A program made the translations under genes and the position numbers. From Thysanoteuthis rhombus (taxonomy: Eukaryota; Mollusca; Cephalopoda; Oegopsida; Thysanoteuthidae), in contig OY735213.1 in the NCBI GenBank assembly GCA_963457665.1, positions 56,302,293 through 56,366,292 on the forward strand: a DNA stretch of 64,000 nt, given 5' to 3'. Shown here in pieces: positions 52,842 to 63,650 of this stretch; positions within the stretch are counted from its first letter, which is position 1; every line of letters starts with the position of its first letter. Under the pieces are notes generated by a model. The model was not told where the DNA came from. It was given only the letters and a program-made list of their open reading frames with translations, and searched no databases.

Positions 52842-52919
<78 letters not shown>
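52842..52919 (+). repeat. (AT)n microsatellite, longest in window
   Basis: About 78 uninterrupted bases of AT. A GTGGCTCAGTTTG stretch resembling a tRNA A-box lies just to the left (52821-52833), hinting at a SINE remnant, but there is no B-box. Confidence 0.95.
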
Positions 52920-52920
<1 letters not shown>

Positions 52921-53551
52921 CTGTTACCAGTAACATTCTACTTGATTTACAGGAATAAATTTGACTTGATTAATTTTGTTAGGGAGAAGCAGGAAGTTGT
53001 TTCTGATCTTAGTATTACATTCCAACTAATTGGCTGTTAGCAAGAATTCAACCAGTTCTTCTACTTGAGCAGATTGGGATAACAACACTGCTTTTACAAT
53101 CTGCCTGAGGGAAAATTAATTTTTTACAGTACTTAACCAGATTTGTTGATGCCACTTTGAGAAGGACCACCTCAACTCTAGGCAAGGTTCCCTACCATGA
53201 ATGTTCTCTCTCCTCAAACAGCTTTTAAATATTTATCTATGTATTTTATAAGCTTCTTAATTCTAATTGAAGCATTAATTCAAAAAATCATTCTCACTGT
53301 CCCAGGTTACATTCTTTCCCTGACAATCCCGGATTTCTTCCTTTCTTCCTCTATTTTGAATTGTCATCTAATATTTTTATCTGTAAACATTCTACTCTTG
53401 ACTGAAATTGCTCCCTAATTCTTCTGTGAACTAAGTTGCTCCTATTTGAACATCACTGAAACTTATGAAATGTAAAGTGTTTTTTTTTGTTTGTTTTTTT
53501 TCCCCTTAAGTCTTTCTCTTCTTTATTGCAACAATATGTATTCATTTAACT

Positions 53552-53820
53552 AATCACCATAGCCTCACCAATAGCCCGCTGAACAATCAACCAGATGGGC
53601 TACTGATTCTCTCTTCTCTCCTCAGTCTCTGACTGCTCCTGGCCCCATTTTTGGGGCTGCAAGCTTGCATGAGTACACCCTTAGGCACCATCTATGTTAC
53701 CCCCAAGAGCTTTTTTGGGTTTCCATGGTCATATTGGACAAACAATACCTTAATGATTTGCTGGTATTTAGATAATTTTGGTTGAAAGATCTAATTTTTT
53801 AGATAAGCTCTTGTACACAC
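53552..53820 (+). repeat. ~275-bp dispersed element, copy 2
   Basis: Counterparts of the 33186 copy in order: AATCACCATAGCCTCACCAA, TTTGGGGCTGCAAGCTTG, ACACCCTTAGGCACCATCTA, GGGTTTCCATGGTCATAT and TTTAGATAATTTTGGTTG. Same orientation. A GCCCC...GGGGC short hairpin lies at about 53642-53660. Confidence 0.7.
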
Positions 53821-54365
53821 AATTTTTTAAATCTTGTGGATTCTTTACACAATGTTTGCAATACAAGCATACATTTCACCAATCTTGGGTTAGGATGCTT
53901 GACCTGATATTCTGGATTTTACCTTTCATTGTTCTGATGTATTTGTTTTGATATGGACTCTCTGGTTTGTATTGTATAAATCTCAAAATATTTTGGCTCT
54001 GACAATGCAATGACTTGGCATCTTACTTTTGTTTTGATGCTGTCATTACGTGATCTGTTTCCTGAAAGATTAAAATGCCTTATTGATAAACACTCGTGCA
54101 ATTTTTGGCATTTACAAGAATTTGAGTATGAAATGTTTATATTTTGTATTCAGCGATGGGGTGGGTCAATTTGAACTGAGCAAATATTTAGACTCTACCC
54201 ACCTCATACCCTCAAATTATTTGTACCTGTAAGTACGCCCTAGGCTGTGTGATTAGGGTGGAATAAATTGGTATTGGAGTAACACCTTCCTATATTCGGA
54301 AGGATAGTTGCAAACAAAAGGACCTCTGGGTCAACTCTGACTGTAGTTGACTTGCAATGCAATGC

Positions 54366-54536
54366 AACCCGTTTACTGCAGAAGATGGTGAAGAGAAATA
54401 GTTATCCATTACAAGATAGAAGCCCTGACTCTCAAATAGAACTGAGTTGCCTCCAAACACAATAGAACAGAAATTTTATTGAGTTAGCTATAGAACTGCA
54501 ATGACGGAAATTCCCATCATTCACAGTTAATGGGTT
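54366..54536 (+). mobile_element. piggyBac-like MITE, copy 2
   Basis: Left end AACCCGTTTACTGCAG, right end TTCACAGTTAATGGGTT followed by AA, giving GGG-TTAA. The right end is an almost exact reverse complement of copy 1's left end. Internal blocks (AGAAGCCCTGACTCTCAAAT, ACTGAGTTGCCTCCAAACAC, GCTATAGAACTGCAATGA) align with the other copies. Confidence 0.65.
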
Positions 54537-55619
54537 AAAAGATTCTTATTTTCATTCCTTTCAATGGTTCCATATTTGGTCATGTGTTCACAAAGAGTCC
54601 AACTTGCTGCTGCACATCTGCCTTCAATCATTCTGTATTCTTTGAAGGGGAAGGGCCCAAAACACTCAACTTCGTATTGTATTCCAAAAAGTCATAAGGG
54701 TGGAAACTGGGTGGAGGTGAGAAATTCATTTGAAGGTGTCAGTGTTTCATATCCGGTTATGTCCTATTATAAAGAATCAACAGCTTAAAATAAGCTAGCA
54801 AATTAGTCATTAGAAAACTTATTCATTTGGACTTCATTCATTATATGTATTTGTTCTCTGAATATTGTTCATCAGGGCTTTACATGGCAAAATTTGCAAA
54901 ATCAGCTGCTTTTTGGCAAATATTCTGCTCTTCCCCCTCCTATATTGCTATGGGGGGAGGGGTTATATTTTATAAGCCTGACTAAATCTGATGTAGATTG
55001 TTAGTAAGATTTATAAGTCCGCAAATAAACTCCCCAGTGTTCAAACATTTATTGCCTGTTTCCAGGTTTGCTATTACTCTTTAAAAACTATTGGTTGATG
55101 TTAGAGATTAACAAAATTTCAGTAGATAATCTTCCTGGCGATGTAATGTTGTCTATGAGTATTCACTGAAAAATCTCTGTAAGATTGAAGTCTAGTTTGT
55201 TGTCCCCCTTCCAAACTATCTTGGTAAATATTTCTAAAATTAAATTGATTGCTACTTTTTATCATCTAATCAATCTTGGTTGATCTCTTGAAATATCTAT
55301 AATTCCCATTATGGATTTATTCCCAAATTCATTTTGATTAGGTGTGATCCATCGCGTGAAACTTGTCTAATGTAATAAGATTCTACAATTGGAAGCTTCA
55401 AAACCAATTGAATAAATTATTGTGCAGATGTTTAGCTTACCACAAAGTTATTGGCAGTTGCTCTTCTAAGTGGAACATTTAAACTCGAAATGTCATGTTT
55501 CTTTCATCCTATTTCACTTTGTGTGTAATGGATCATATAGTTTTAATTATGTTGTGAAACTCAATACAATTTACTTGTCAAACTTCTACTATTGAGTTTT
55601 GACTTTTTGTATGTAGCAA

Positions 55620-55892
55620 TGACAATGACCAGACCAAAAGCCAGTGACATGCACAAATAAGTGACACAGTGACGTATGCAATAACTGATGACAAACTCGC
55701 TCCAACTTCTTAAGGCTAGCTTGAGTTGACTTGATTTACTGAAGTTTTCAAATCACATTTACAGGAACTACTAATAAAGGAGTTGAAATGGACACTTGGT
55801 TTTTGAATCATATTGTATGGGGTGGGTTGAATTCTATCTTGTTTACCATTTAGATTTTAATGAAGCAAGAGAATTTGACCCTGGTGCAGGCA
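55620..55892 (+). repeat. ~270-bp dispersed element, copy near the second coding exon
   Basis: Counterparts of the 24205 copy appear in order: ACCAGACCAAAAGCCAGTGA, CTTGAGTTGACTTGATTTAC, CATTTACAGGAACTACTAAT, AATGGACACTTGGTTTTTGA, TTGTTTACCATTTAGATTTT and GAAGCAAGAGAATTTGACCC. Same orientation; about 1.9 kb upstream of the second coding exon. Its right end (GAATTTGACCCTGGTGCAGG) links it to short related pieces at 5650 and 16558. Confidence 0.75.
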
Positions 55893-56775
55893 AGCTTGTT
55901 TTAAAATTCTTGTTAATTCTCATTATATATAATGTAGATTTATTTTCTCTAATATTGGGATCTGCAAGAATTAAATTCAAGCATAAAGCAGAACATTATG
56001 TGTATCATTAAAAAATATGTAAATATTTAAAGAGATGTTGATTGCTGTAAGCAAATTGTTTAGTGCTTTTGTGCACTAAATAAGATGAGTGTTAAAAAGG
56101 CTTGTGGAGCAGGAAGTTGCATGTTGAGAAAACTTTAAAATATTTCTTTCAATTTACTTGTTTGATATTCAACACACCTATGTTAGTCTGAATGAATCAT
56201 TTCCTAAGATATTTTGCTTTCACTGCAGTTCTTTTGAAAGTTGAAGGAGTGACCATGGAAATATTGATTCACACCTGAACGACATCTGTTTCAAAAGTAA
56301 TGAATAAGTAGCTAGTGACAAATGAAAGGACATAATTTGAAAGATTATAATCAGAGAGTTGCTAGTTTTTTTTTTGGGGGGGGGGGTTGTACCCTTGAAA
56401 TCAATTCTTTGATCTATCTATAAAATTATTTTCAGTAACATTTTTTTTTTGAATTGGAATCATTATTAGGTTTTTTATAGATTGGGTTCTCTTCAGCAGT
56501 CTGTAAATAAATTACTGATCAAAATGAAGCTCCAGGTGTGAAACTTACATCCCTGTATGCCGAAGGTTCAATTTTCACCTGGAACTTATTCATTTTGATC
56601 CCTGCTGTTAATTATTTACTTATTCACTGCTGATGAAGTTCTGTTGCAATAAAAAGCAACAACAATTAAGATGAAGGTTAATGGTTAATAAACATTTACA
56701 ATACTACTTCTAATAAACTGAAATTTAATAATAGCTCTTGATTTGATTGTGGCCATCATAATAAACAGGAAAATA

Positions 56776-56778
<3 letters not shown>

Positions 56779-56817
<39 letters not shown>
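56779..56817 (+). repeat. T39 homopolymer followed by CAG
   Basis: Thirty-nine consecutive T followed by CAG at 56818-56820, about 920 bases upstream of the true acceptor of the second coding exon. It has the form of a very strong 3' splice site, although the sequence after it carries in-frame stops. A reverse-oriented poly(A) tail of a retroelement is an alternative reading. Confidence 0.9.
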
Positions 56818-57074
56818 CAGATCCCTATTTTCTGTTGTTAGTGAAATCCACAATTTCAACCCTATAACATTGTAGCTTGAATATTCTTTCAGTGTAGCAA
56901 AAAAAAAGTAAATGCATCGGTGGTCAATAGTCAATTCCAGAATGAACGAATTTAAAGCAGAAGACATTTAGCTGTGGAAAAAAAAATTGCATGATGAACA
57001 TGTATACTAGTTAATCAATAATTCAGGTACCTGATCTTGTCTTCCATAGCTTTTAAGCATTATGTGTATATATG

Positions 57075-57079
<5 letters not shown>

Positions 57080-57135
<56 letters not shown>
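57080..57135 (+). repeat. (AT)n microsatellite
   Basis: About 56 bases of AT, 600 bases upstream of the second coding exon. Confidence 0.95.
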
Positions 57136-57136
<1 letters not shown>

Positions 57137-57742
57137 TCACACACAGAATATGTGGTACAAATCATGCTAGCAGTATAACATAATATAATATATCAATAAT
57201 ATAAAGCCACTTCTGAAATGTAATGGATTTATTTCATAGATTGCTCGATACATACAACTTTATATATATATATCATAAATTTCAACTATCTCTAAAAGCC
57301 CTTTATATTTGACAAGAAATAAGAAAAAAAATGTGTATATATCCACACATGCATACAATTCTGGAAAAATTGCTTGCAGGTAATCAATATTAGATTGACA
57401 TTTGAGTTGATACTCAAATATTAACAAGTTTCCTTCCTTCCTTCCTTCATGTTGTCTGAACAAATATATGAAGCTTTGAGTGAGAGGTTCTAAGCTTGTT
57501 TTTGTGTGTATATTTAATGAATGCTAATCGGTTATTATGTGTCTGTTATCCATGACTGGAAGTCTAGTTTCTTGAATTCCTTATTTGTTGGTATGTTTAT
57601 CAATGAATATCTATTGTCTGGCTCAAACAATTCCAAAACCACATTGTTTGATTGTATGTATATACAGCAACACCTTGAATAGTGCATGTTCTGAACTTTT
57701 CTTTTGCTGATCCAATATTTGTCTTCTTTTTCCTTCGTATAG

Positions 57743-57904
57743 GTAAAGATCCTACTGATATCTATCTAAATGATATGGTAAATGCTGCTCCTGGACCCAT
57801 CAACTTTACAATGTTCCTCACTATGTTTGGAGAAAAGCTAAATGGAACAGACCCAGAAGATGTTATAAGGAATGCATTTGCTTGTTTTGATGAAGATGGA
57901 ACTG
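57743..57904 (+). CDS. MYL9/MYL12 (sqh): Myosin regulatory light chain: second coding exon (partial gene)
   Basis: This 162-base exon supplies the last two bases of Gly62 and runs to Thr115 plus one base of the next codon. It follows an AG acceptor at 57741-57742 and ends at a GTGAGT donor (57905), phase 1 on both sides. Joined to the exon ending at 24116 it restores the ASLGKDPTD sequence expected in the linker after EF-hand 1. The second, degenerate EF-hand region contains [18 protein letters not shown], and [15 protein letters not shown] is the family's near-invariant stretch leading into EF-hand 3. The exon ends inside the EF-3 loop (D111-E-D113-G-T-G). Vertebrate homologues have a Glu-Ala-Pro-Gly motif where this one has Ala76-Ala-Pro-Gly. 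About 55-60 C-terminal residues, including the fourth EF-hand and the usual ILKHGAKDKD-type tail, must lie in one or more exons downstream; I found none before position 64000. Confidence 0.96.
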
Positions 57905-59177
57905 GTGAGTAACACCTTCCATTTTGATAACTCTCTTTTTTGCCAAATAGCCTTGGTTACTCTTTTTTTCGAAGAAATTCTGAATTTTGATATTATAACC
58001 ATGCCCTCACCATACAAATTTATATCTGTTCTGAAGGATCTACCATTCAATTTTTTTTTTCTTCTCTTCTCCTCTCGTGGCTTCTCATCTATTCATATTA
58101 AGACCATGGTTGCAAAGTTTTCATTTGTTCAGATCAAAGTGGAGATATAAGTTTTACTCTCTTCCTCACTTTGAAGCTGATTGAAAAGTGGAAGATTTAC
58201 AGGGCCAGCAGCTAAAGTGTGACTGACTTCTCTTACTGACCGAGTTTGCTGTGTCTGAGTGTAAGTTTTACTGGAAAACAAGTTTTTACTCTTTTCCTAT
58301 CTTTTGATCAAAAAGAGTAAGACCTACATGACTGAAAATGATTATGAATAGAAATATTCTAAAATATGAATCTACCCATAGATAACATAAATCCCATCAT
58401 CGCCGGTATTATACTAGTTATTCATTCATTTTTCTCTATTGAATGGTTCAGTTGGTTGCATAGTAGAGTGATGCTTCTGAAGTGAATATTAAGCATCACC
58501 TATTTTGTACAAGAGATTCATTCTATAAAGTAATTTAAACAAAATTATTTCCTTTCATCTTCTACAGACAATAGCGTATGGAAATCTTCTGACTATTATA
58601 TTGGGGTGGCATTCATTTCCGGAAAAATTCCCAATTGTTTGTGCTTTCATTAAGGTTGCAAGTAGTGAAAAAACAAATGAAAGAATTCATCAAAGAAAAA
58701 CAAATGAATACATAAATTGTATTGTTAATGCTTTGCTTCTAAACTTTTGCCAATTTTACATGACTAAACCATACTATTACCTATTTATGTTAATCTAGAA
58801 ACCTCAAATAAAAGAAAAGAAAATTCATTTTATTATAAATAAATAGATACTCAAACTAATGCATGTATCTGTACACATATGATCATACATGTCTGTTTTG
58901 GTTTTTTTCCTTCATAAATAATATGCACGAGATATATATATATATATGTATATATATTCTGGTATTCTTATAAATTTTATTGATTGTCCTTGTTTTGGGG
59001 AAATGAGTTAGTGATGTGATAAGTCAACCAACCAGCATTCAGATAATGAAGTTGGTTATGGTACAGACTCATTACATTGTATCAAACAAGGTAACAATAC
59101 TGGATGACAAAATGTCTAAGGTGAACATTCCAGGATGAGGAACCTTACTAATTCAATGCTTGGGACAGAATATCTTC

Positions 59178-59314
59178 AGCCCATTGACTGTGGCAGGTGG
59201 CATCTATCCACTGCAAGATAAAAGCTCCCACTCATAAATAGAACTCGATCATTTCATCACTTCAGCCATAGAACTGTATTGACTGAAATATCTGCCATCA
59301 AAGGTTAATGGATT
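59178..59314 (+). mobile_element. piggyBac-like MITE, copy 3 (shorter)
   Basis: Left end AGCCCATTGACTGTGG, right end AAGGTTAATGGATTAA. Internal blocks CCACTGCAAGATAAAAGCTC, AATAGAACTCGATC and GCCATAGAACTGTATTGA align with copies 1 and 2. It is about 137 bp, with a deletion in the middle. It lies in the intron after the second coding exon. Confidence 0.6.
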
Positions 59315-62300
59315 AATCCTTTTCTCATCTTCTACATAGCCGAATTATGAAGTGTACCTGTTACTGTGTTGAGAGCCCTTGACAAGTTGTTTTTTGTTTG
59401 TTTTCTCCCTTTCTCATGTCCAACGATGCTGTTCATTATAATAGACGAAAGCATATTACAACCTCTAAGGTACAAAGGGTGGAGTTTTTGACATGCCTCA
59501 GTTAAGGAATGCTGTTTCAACCCAGCCAGACAACCAACCAGCCACATATGACTGGTTACAAACCTTTCTTCTTGTATATTGTTGGAGAAAAAGTACCACC
59601 TGGAGGTTTTTTTTTGTTTTTTTTTTAAGAAGCACACTCTTATTACATAGTTAAATGACCTGTGAAGAAACAGGGGCTCAGGAGAAATACATCATAGCAA
59701 TTGGATCTTCTGACTGACACTTTTTTTTTTTATTATTATTTTTACTCGTAAGAAAGCCCAAGGCAAGTTGGTAGAGTAAGAACCAGCTACAAATGACTAA
59801 GTGTTAGCAGACAGTGGGGGAGATGTGATGTCCTCTCAGGCCAGAAGAAAAGTATCTTATTGCAGGAGACAGGCCAGAGCACATTCCTGCATTCCTCTTT
59901 ATGGCTGAATGAGAAATGAAGGATGAATTGAGAAAATACTCCCTTCTGAGGAACACACACACAGAGGCAGGTCACTTGAAGCCGGCTGACATGATTTTAT
60001 GATTACAGCTTCTACTGCTGCACTCTGCCCCCTGCCTGAAACCCGAGAATTCCAAACTTTGACTGAAAGGGCTATTTATTATCTTTCTTGGGCACTTACC
60101 CTGTATTTTTCTTTTTTAATTTTCTTGGAGCAGCTCTATTTACACATACCCCCCCCCCCCGGTATACCACAGTTCTATAAAACACAAGTGTTGGGGTAAT
60201 ATTTCAAAGTTTATTTAGACCATTTACACTAAAATATATTGATGTCAGTTATATAGAAATTTTGTCAGCATTTCCTAACTGTTTTTTCTTCTAAGGTATG
60301 AAACATTAAAAAAAAAAAAAAATCAATGTTCCACTTGTTTCATTTTAGTAAGTTATTTTCTTTCAAAAAAGCTGGATATTACTTTATCGTTAGAGGACTT
60401 ATCTTATTGTTAGTTTGTTTAAAAGTTCACTGAGTAAACAATTTTCATGGTAATGGAAAATAACTTTGAAATGGTGCAACAGAGAAAAGTTATTGAGTGA
60501 ATTATTTTATTAGCAATTCAAAGAAATGCAGACATGTTTAGGTCTTGAATTCAGTGATTTTCTTCTTAGAGCAGTTATTGTTAATAATGCTCTCTCACCT
60601 TGCGTTCGATTGATAAGTAGGCCTACCAAGCAATCAAACTCAAAGCTATATATTGACAGGAAAATGATTTTCTTCCTCTAATAGAAGAATGAATGCATCT
60701 CAAGTTCACCTCTTTCATGTAATTGAGTAGGTTGACTGAAATTTATAATTCATTTAATGTCGCCTCAAATAATCAATATCACATTAGTAACCTTGTATTG
60801 GATTTCTTCCTCTGAGCTGACAGTATAAAGAAAGCAGACAGACAAAAAGATTAATCTCTTCGGTATGTTCAAATAGGGATAAGAAAGTAATTGATCCAAG
60901 ATTAAAGTTCATCTGTTAATTCAACATGAATTATACATTGGGCAATAAGTATTTGTACAGTATGAAAAATTGAATGTTTCATCCAATAACTTGAACGTGC
61001 AGTACTAAATTCAAATTATGCCTCAAATAAGATACAACATATTTACTTAATATTTTGTGTATCATTGCCTATGCTCATTATTAAGGGAGTTGTGTAACAA
61101 TATTTGAAAAAACAAAATAGTGTTTGTACAGTAACAACATACCACCAGTAATCTATTGTGAATCCTGTTTTTAATTACTTTTGCTGAACAGTTTGTCATA
61201 AAAATAACATTTTTCCTATGAAATATTATGCTTGTCAGCATTTAATGATTCCGTTTATGTATTCTAAAAAAGCCGTTTGATTATAAATGAATTATACTTT
61301 AGAGTATATCCCAAACATCTGGTTACCTTAGGCTGAATTCTCACTGAGTATTAGTTCTGTCCAGTTGAACTGATTATTTTCCTTGAGTATATAACTAAAA
61401 TTTACATTGTTGAATTGAAGAATGAAAAGCTTAATCGATCTTGATGACTTTCAAATTCTCTTCCATGTGGATGTTAATATAAGGCCCTGTTGACTAAGCT
61501 GTGACTATCACTTACTAAGTCTTTAGAAAAACTGTCAAGTCTTCTCAATTCAAATCCTTTCAGTGACATCTTTCTTTCATTTGTCATTGGAAATCATCTG
61601 GGTGGATCATTAAATGCATAGTTTGACAGTCATTAGCTAAATTTTGATTTAAAATGAAGCATGAAGTGTTCAATCTATGGATGGAGAAGCATTGAAAGAT
61701 GTTTATACCCCCCCCCTGCCAACTCTTTGCAATTGAAATAAAAGTGAGAAGAATAAGAATAAAACAAAATGAAAGTAAGAATAAACCATTTTGAAATGAA
61801 TTATACAATTATCAGCCCTTATGTCTGAATTACACCAGTTTACAGTATATCAAGACTTTTTGGCGAAACCAGATAAGTATATGCTTTTATGCAAATATTA
61901 AACTGCTGAAAATCACTGCTTAGGAAATGTAACCCCCCCCCCCCCCCCCGCCCCAGTTTCATTGAGTTTGATTACCCCTCGGCCCCTCCCAACATTTTTC
62001 CCTTGTTATGACCCCAAGGTATGATGATATACTGCAGACATTAGAATGTATCTGATGTTCATTGCTATTGGCTCAACTTTAAAAGAATATTGGCTGTGTT
62101 TGGGTAACGTTAAAGTCTATCCCCTGTAAAACAAAGCTACAACTTGTCAAAAAACTAATTTCGAAGCAGTTCCAATAAAGATAAAAATGAAAATAAAAAC
62201 TCTTCCCCTTGGTGTTCACTGTATCAATTAATAGTAAATCGTAATGTTTTATTAATAAAAATGGGAGAAAATCTATTCTTGATATCATTGACTTCATCTT

Positions 62301-63113
62301 GAAATGTTTAAGGTTAGTATGAAGTTTTTGTGATGGACTTTGTTAGATAAGGACCCCCTCCCAATATCTACTTGTATATACACATTGGGGTTATTCTAAT
62401 TCTCCTGACTTCTCAATATAAGTATAGCCTATAACTTGTTCATTTAAGTCATAGCAAGTTTTAACTATGCCAAAATCATACACTCTTTATACTGGCAGAT
62501 TAGAAAGATCCTGTAAAGTAGTTTTTTATTCTCCAGAGTCTACTCTTGCATTGAATTGTAACAACTCGATTGGTTCAGATTACTAAAGGAGATGGCTCTT
62601 TGCTTACAGAGTTGATACTTGTAAGGATCATTTAAGTGCACACACATAAATAAAAATCTAGATTTGTATTTATCTCATTTCCTTTCAGCTGAAAGTACTT
62701 CCTGCATTTAGCTTTTTTTTTCTGAGCAGCTTATTCATCTGTTTCATAATCCTGTCTAGCCATGCAGGACACAGCATCTACTGATGCTGTGAATTGAATC
62801 CCAGAAATTTACAGATTTTCTATTTGTTATTTATATTAATCTCCTGTTCTTCCTCCTCTGTAACAGCTCAATTTGTTTAATGGTCTTGAAAAAATTTACC
62901 AATAATGTTGTTTCATAACATGTTTTCGTTAAGATCCTTGATTCTCCAACTGACTACAGTGACTAGAAAAGCATGCTATCAGTGCTTCCTCTCATTTGAC
63001 ATTTCAAAAAATGATTAGTGTAGTGAATAGGACTTAACAGTTAGAATTGTTACTTGAATGGCTATCCTGTTGTTCTTGGTAGTCTTTTCTACTTGCTAAA
63101 GTTTTGTCTGAAG

Positions 63114-63459
63114 CAAGGGTTCTCAACTTTTTTGGTGTCACTGTCCATTTTCACCTGAGAAATTTTGTCAAGGAAATATTCAAAAAGATACCAAAAAATT
63201 TTGAAATCTTGAGAAAAAAATCCCAAAAAACAATAAAAATAGACAGCTTTTACTGTATGTGTTATTAAAGGAAATGTAAACTAGTAACATCAAATATTTG
63301 GCACACTCAGTGTTTTTAGATATCAACAATGTGATCTGTGTTTCTGGTTAGGTTTATGTAATGTGCAATATCATAGTGCTGCTTGGTAAATTGATGATAT
63401 AAAATTATTTTTGTCAACCACAGACTCTAATTCTCAGGATCCTATATTGAGAAACTCCA
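63114..63459. mobile_element. hAT-like MITE, ~346 bp, with 8-bp target duplication
   Basis: The left terminus CAAGGGTTCTCAACTTTTTT and the right terminus ATTGAGAAACTCCA form imperfect inverted repeats. They are flanked by GTCTGAAG (63106-63113) and GTCTAAAG (63460-63467), a 7 of 8 match. The interior is AT-rich and non-coding. Confidence 0.65.
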
Positions 63460-63467
63460 GTCTAAAG

Positions 63468-63650
63468 CATTGGTTCCCTAGTTTAAATTCCTCTCCCATT
63501 TTAAATTGTCATCAAAAAATATTTTCTTCCTCGATTGTACTTTCCATTACACTGGTAGTTCTTAACCAAGGAGGCATGATCCATTTCAAGTGGGGGCTCA
63601 AGCCAGCAGGAAAAAGAATTTCCCTAATTATTTGAGAAATTTTCTTCTAG
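63468..63650 (+). mobile_element. Additional hAT-like termini beside the 63114 element
   Basis: CATTGGTTCCCTAGTTT starts directly after the right target duplication of the preceding element. A second terminus-like sequence, CACTGGTAGTTCTTAACC followed by AAGGAGGCATGATCC, lies at about 63551. Neither has a recognised partner end in the window, so these are treated as partial or nested copies. Confidence 0.35.

Larger units (their letters stand above)
24117..57742 (+). other. 33.6 kb intron between coding exons 1 and 2 of the myosin light-chain gene
   Basis: The intron is bounded by GTAAGT at 24117 and a pyrimidine-rich acceptor ending TATAG at 57742, phase 1. It is AT-rich and contains no second gene that I can recognise on either strand. 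It is packed with short repeats: pairs of 100-300 bp elements, hAT-like and piggyBac-like MITEs, long (AT)n tracts and homopolymers up to 39 T (56779-56817). Parts where I see nothing beyond simple AT-rich sequence include about 26310-29310, 29600-33180, 34200-37500, 45650-48070, 48480-50490 (some degenerate repeat) and 53830-54360. Confidence 0.85.

Noticed and set aside
52821..52919. GTGGCTCAGTTTG next to (AT)n as a possible SINE head
   Set aside because: Only an A-box-like stretch is present; there is no B-box or second copy to compare.
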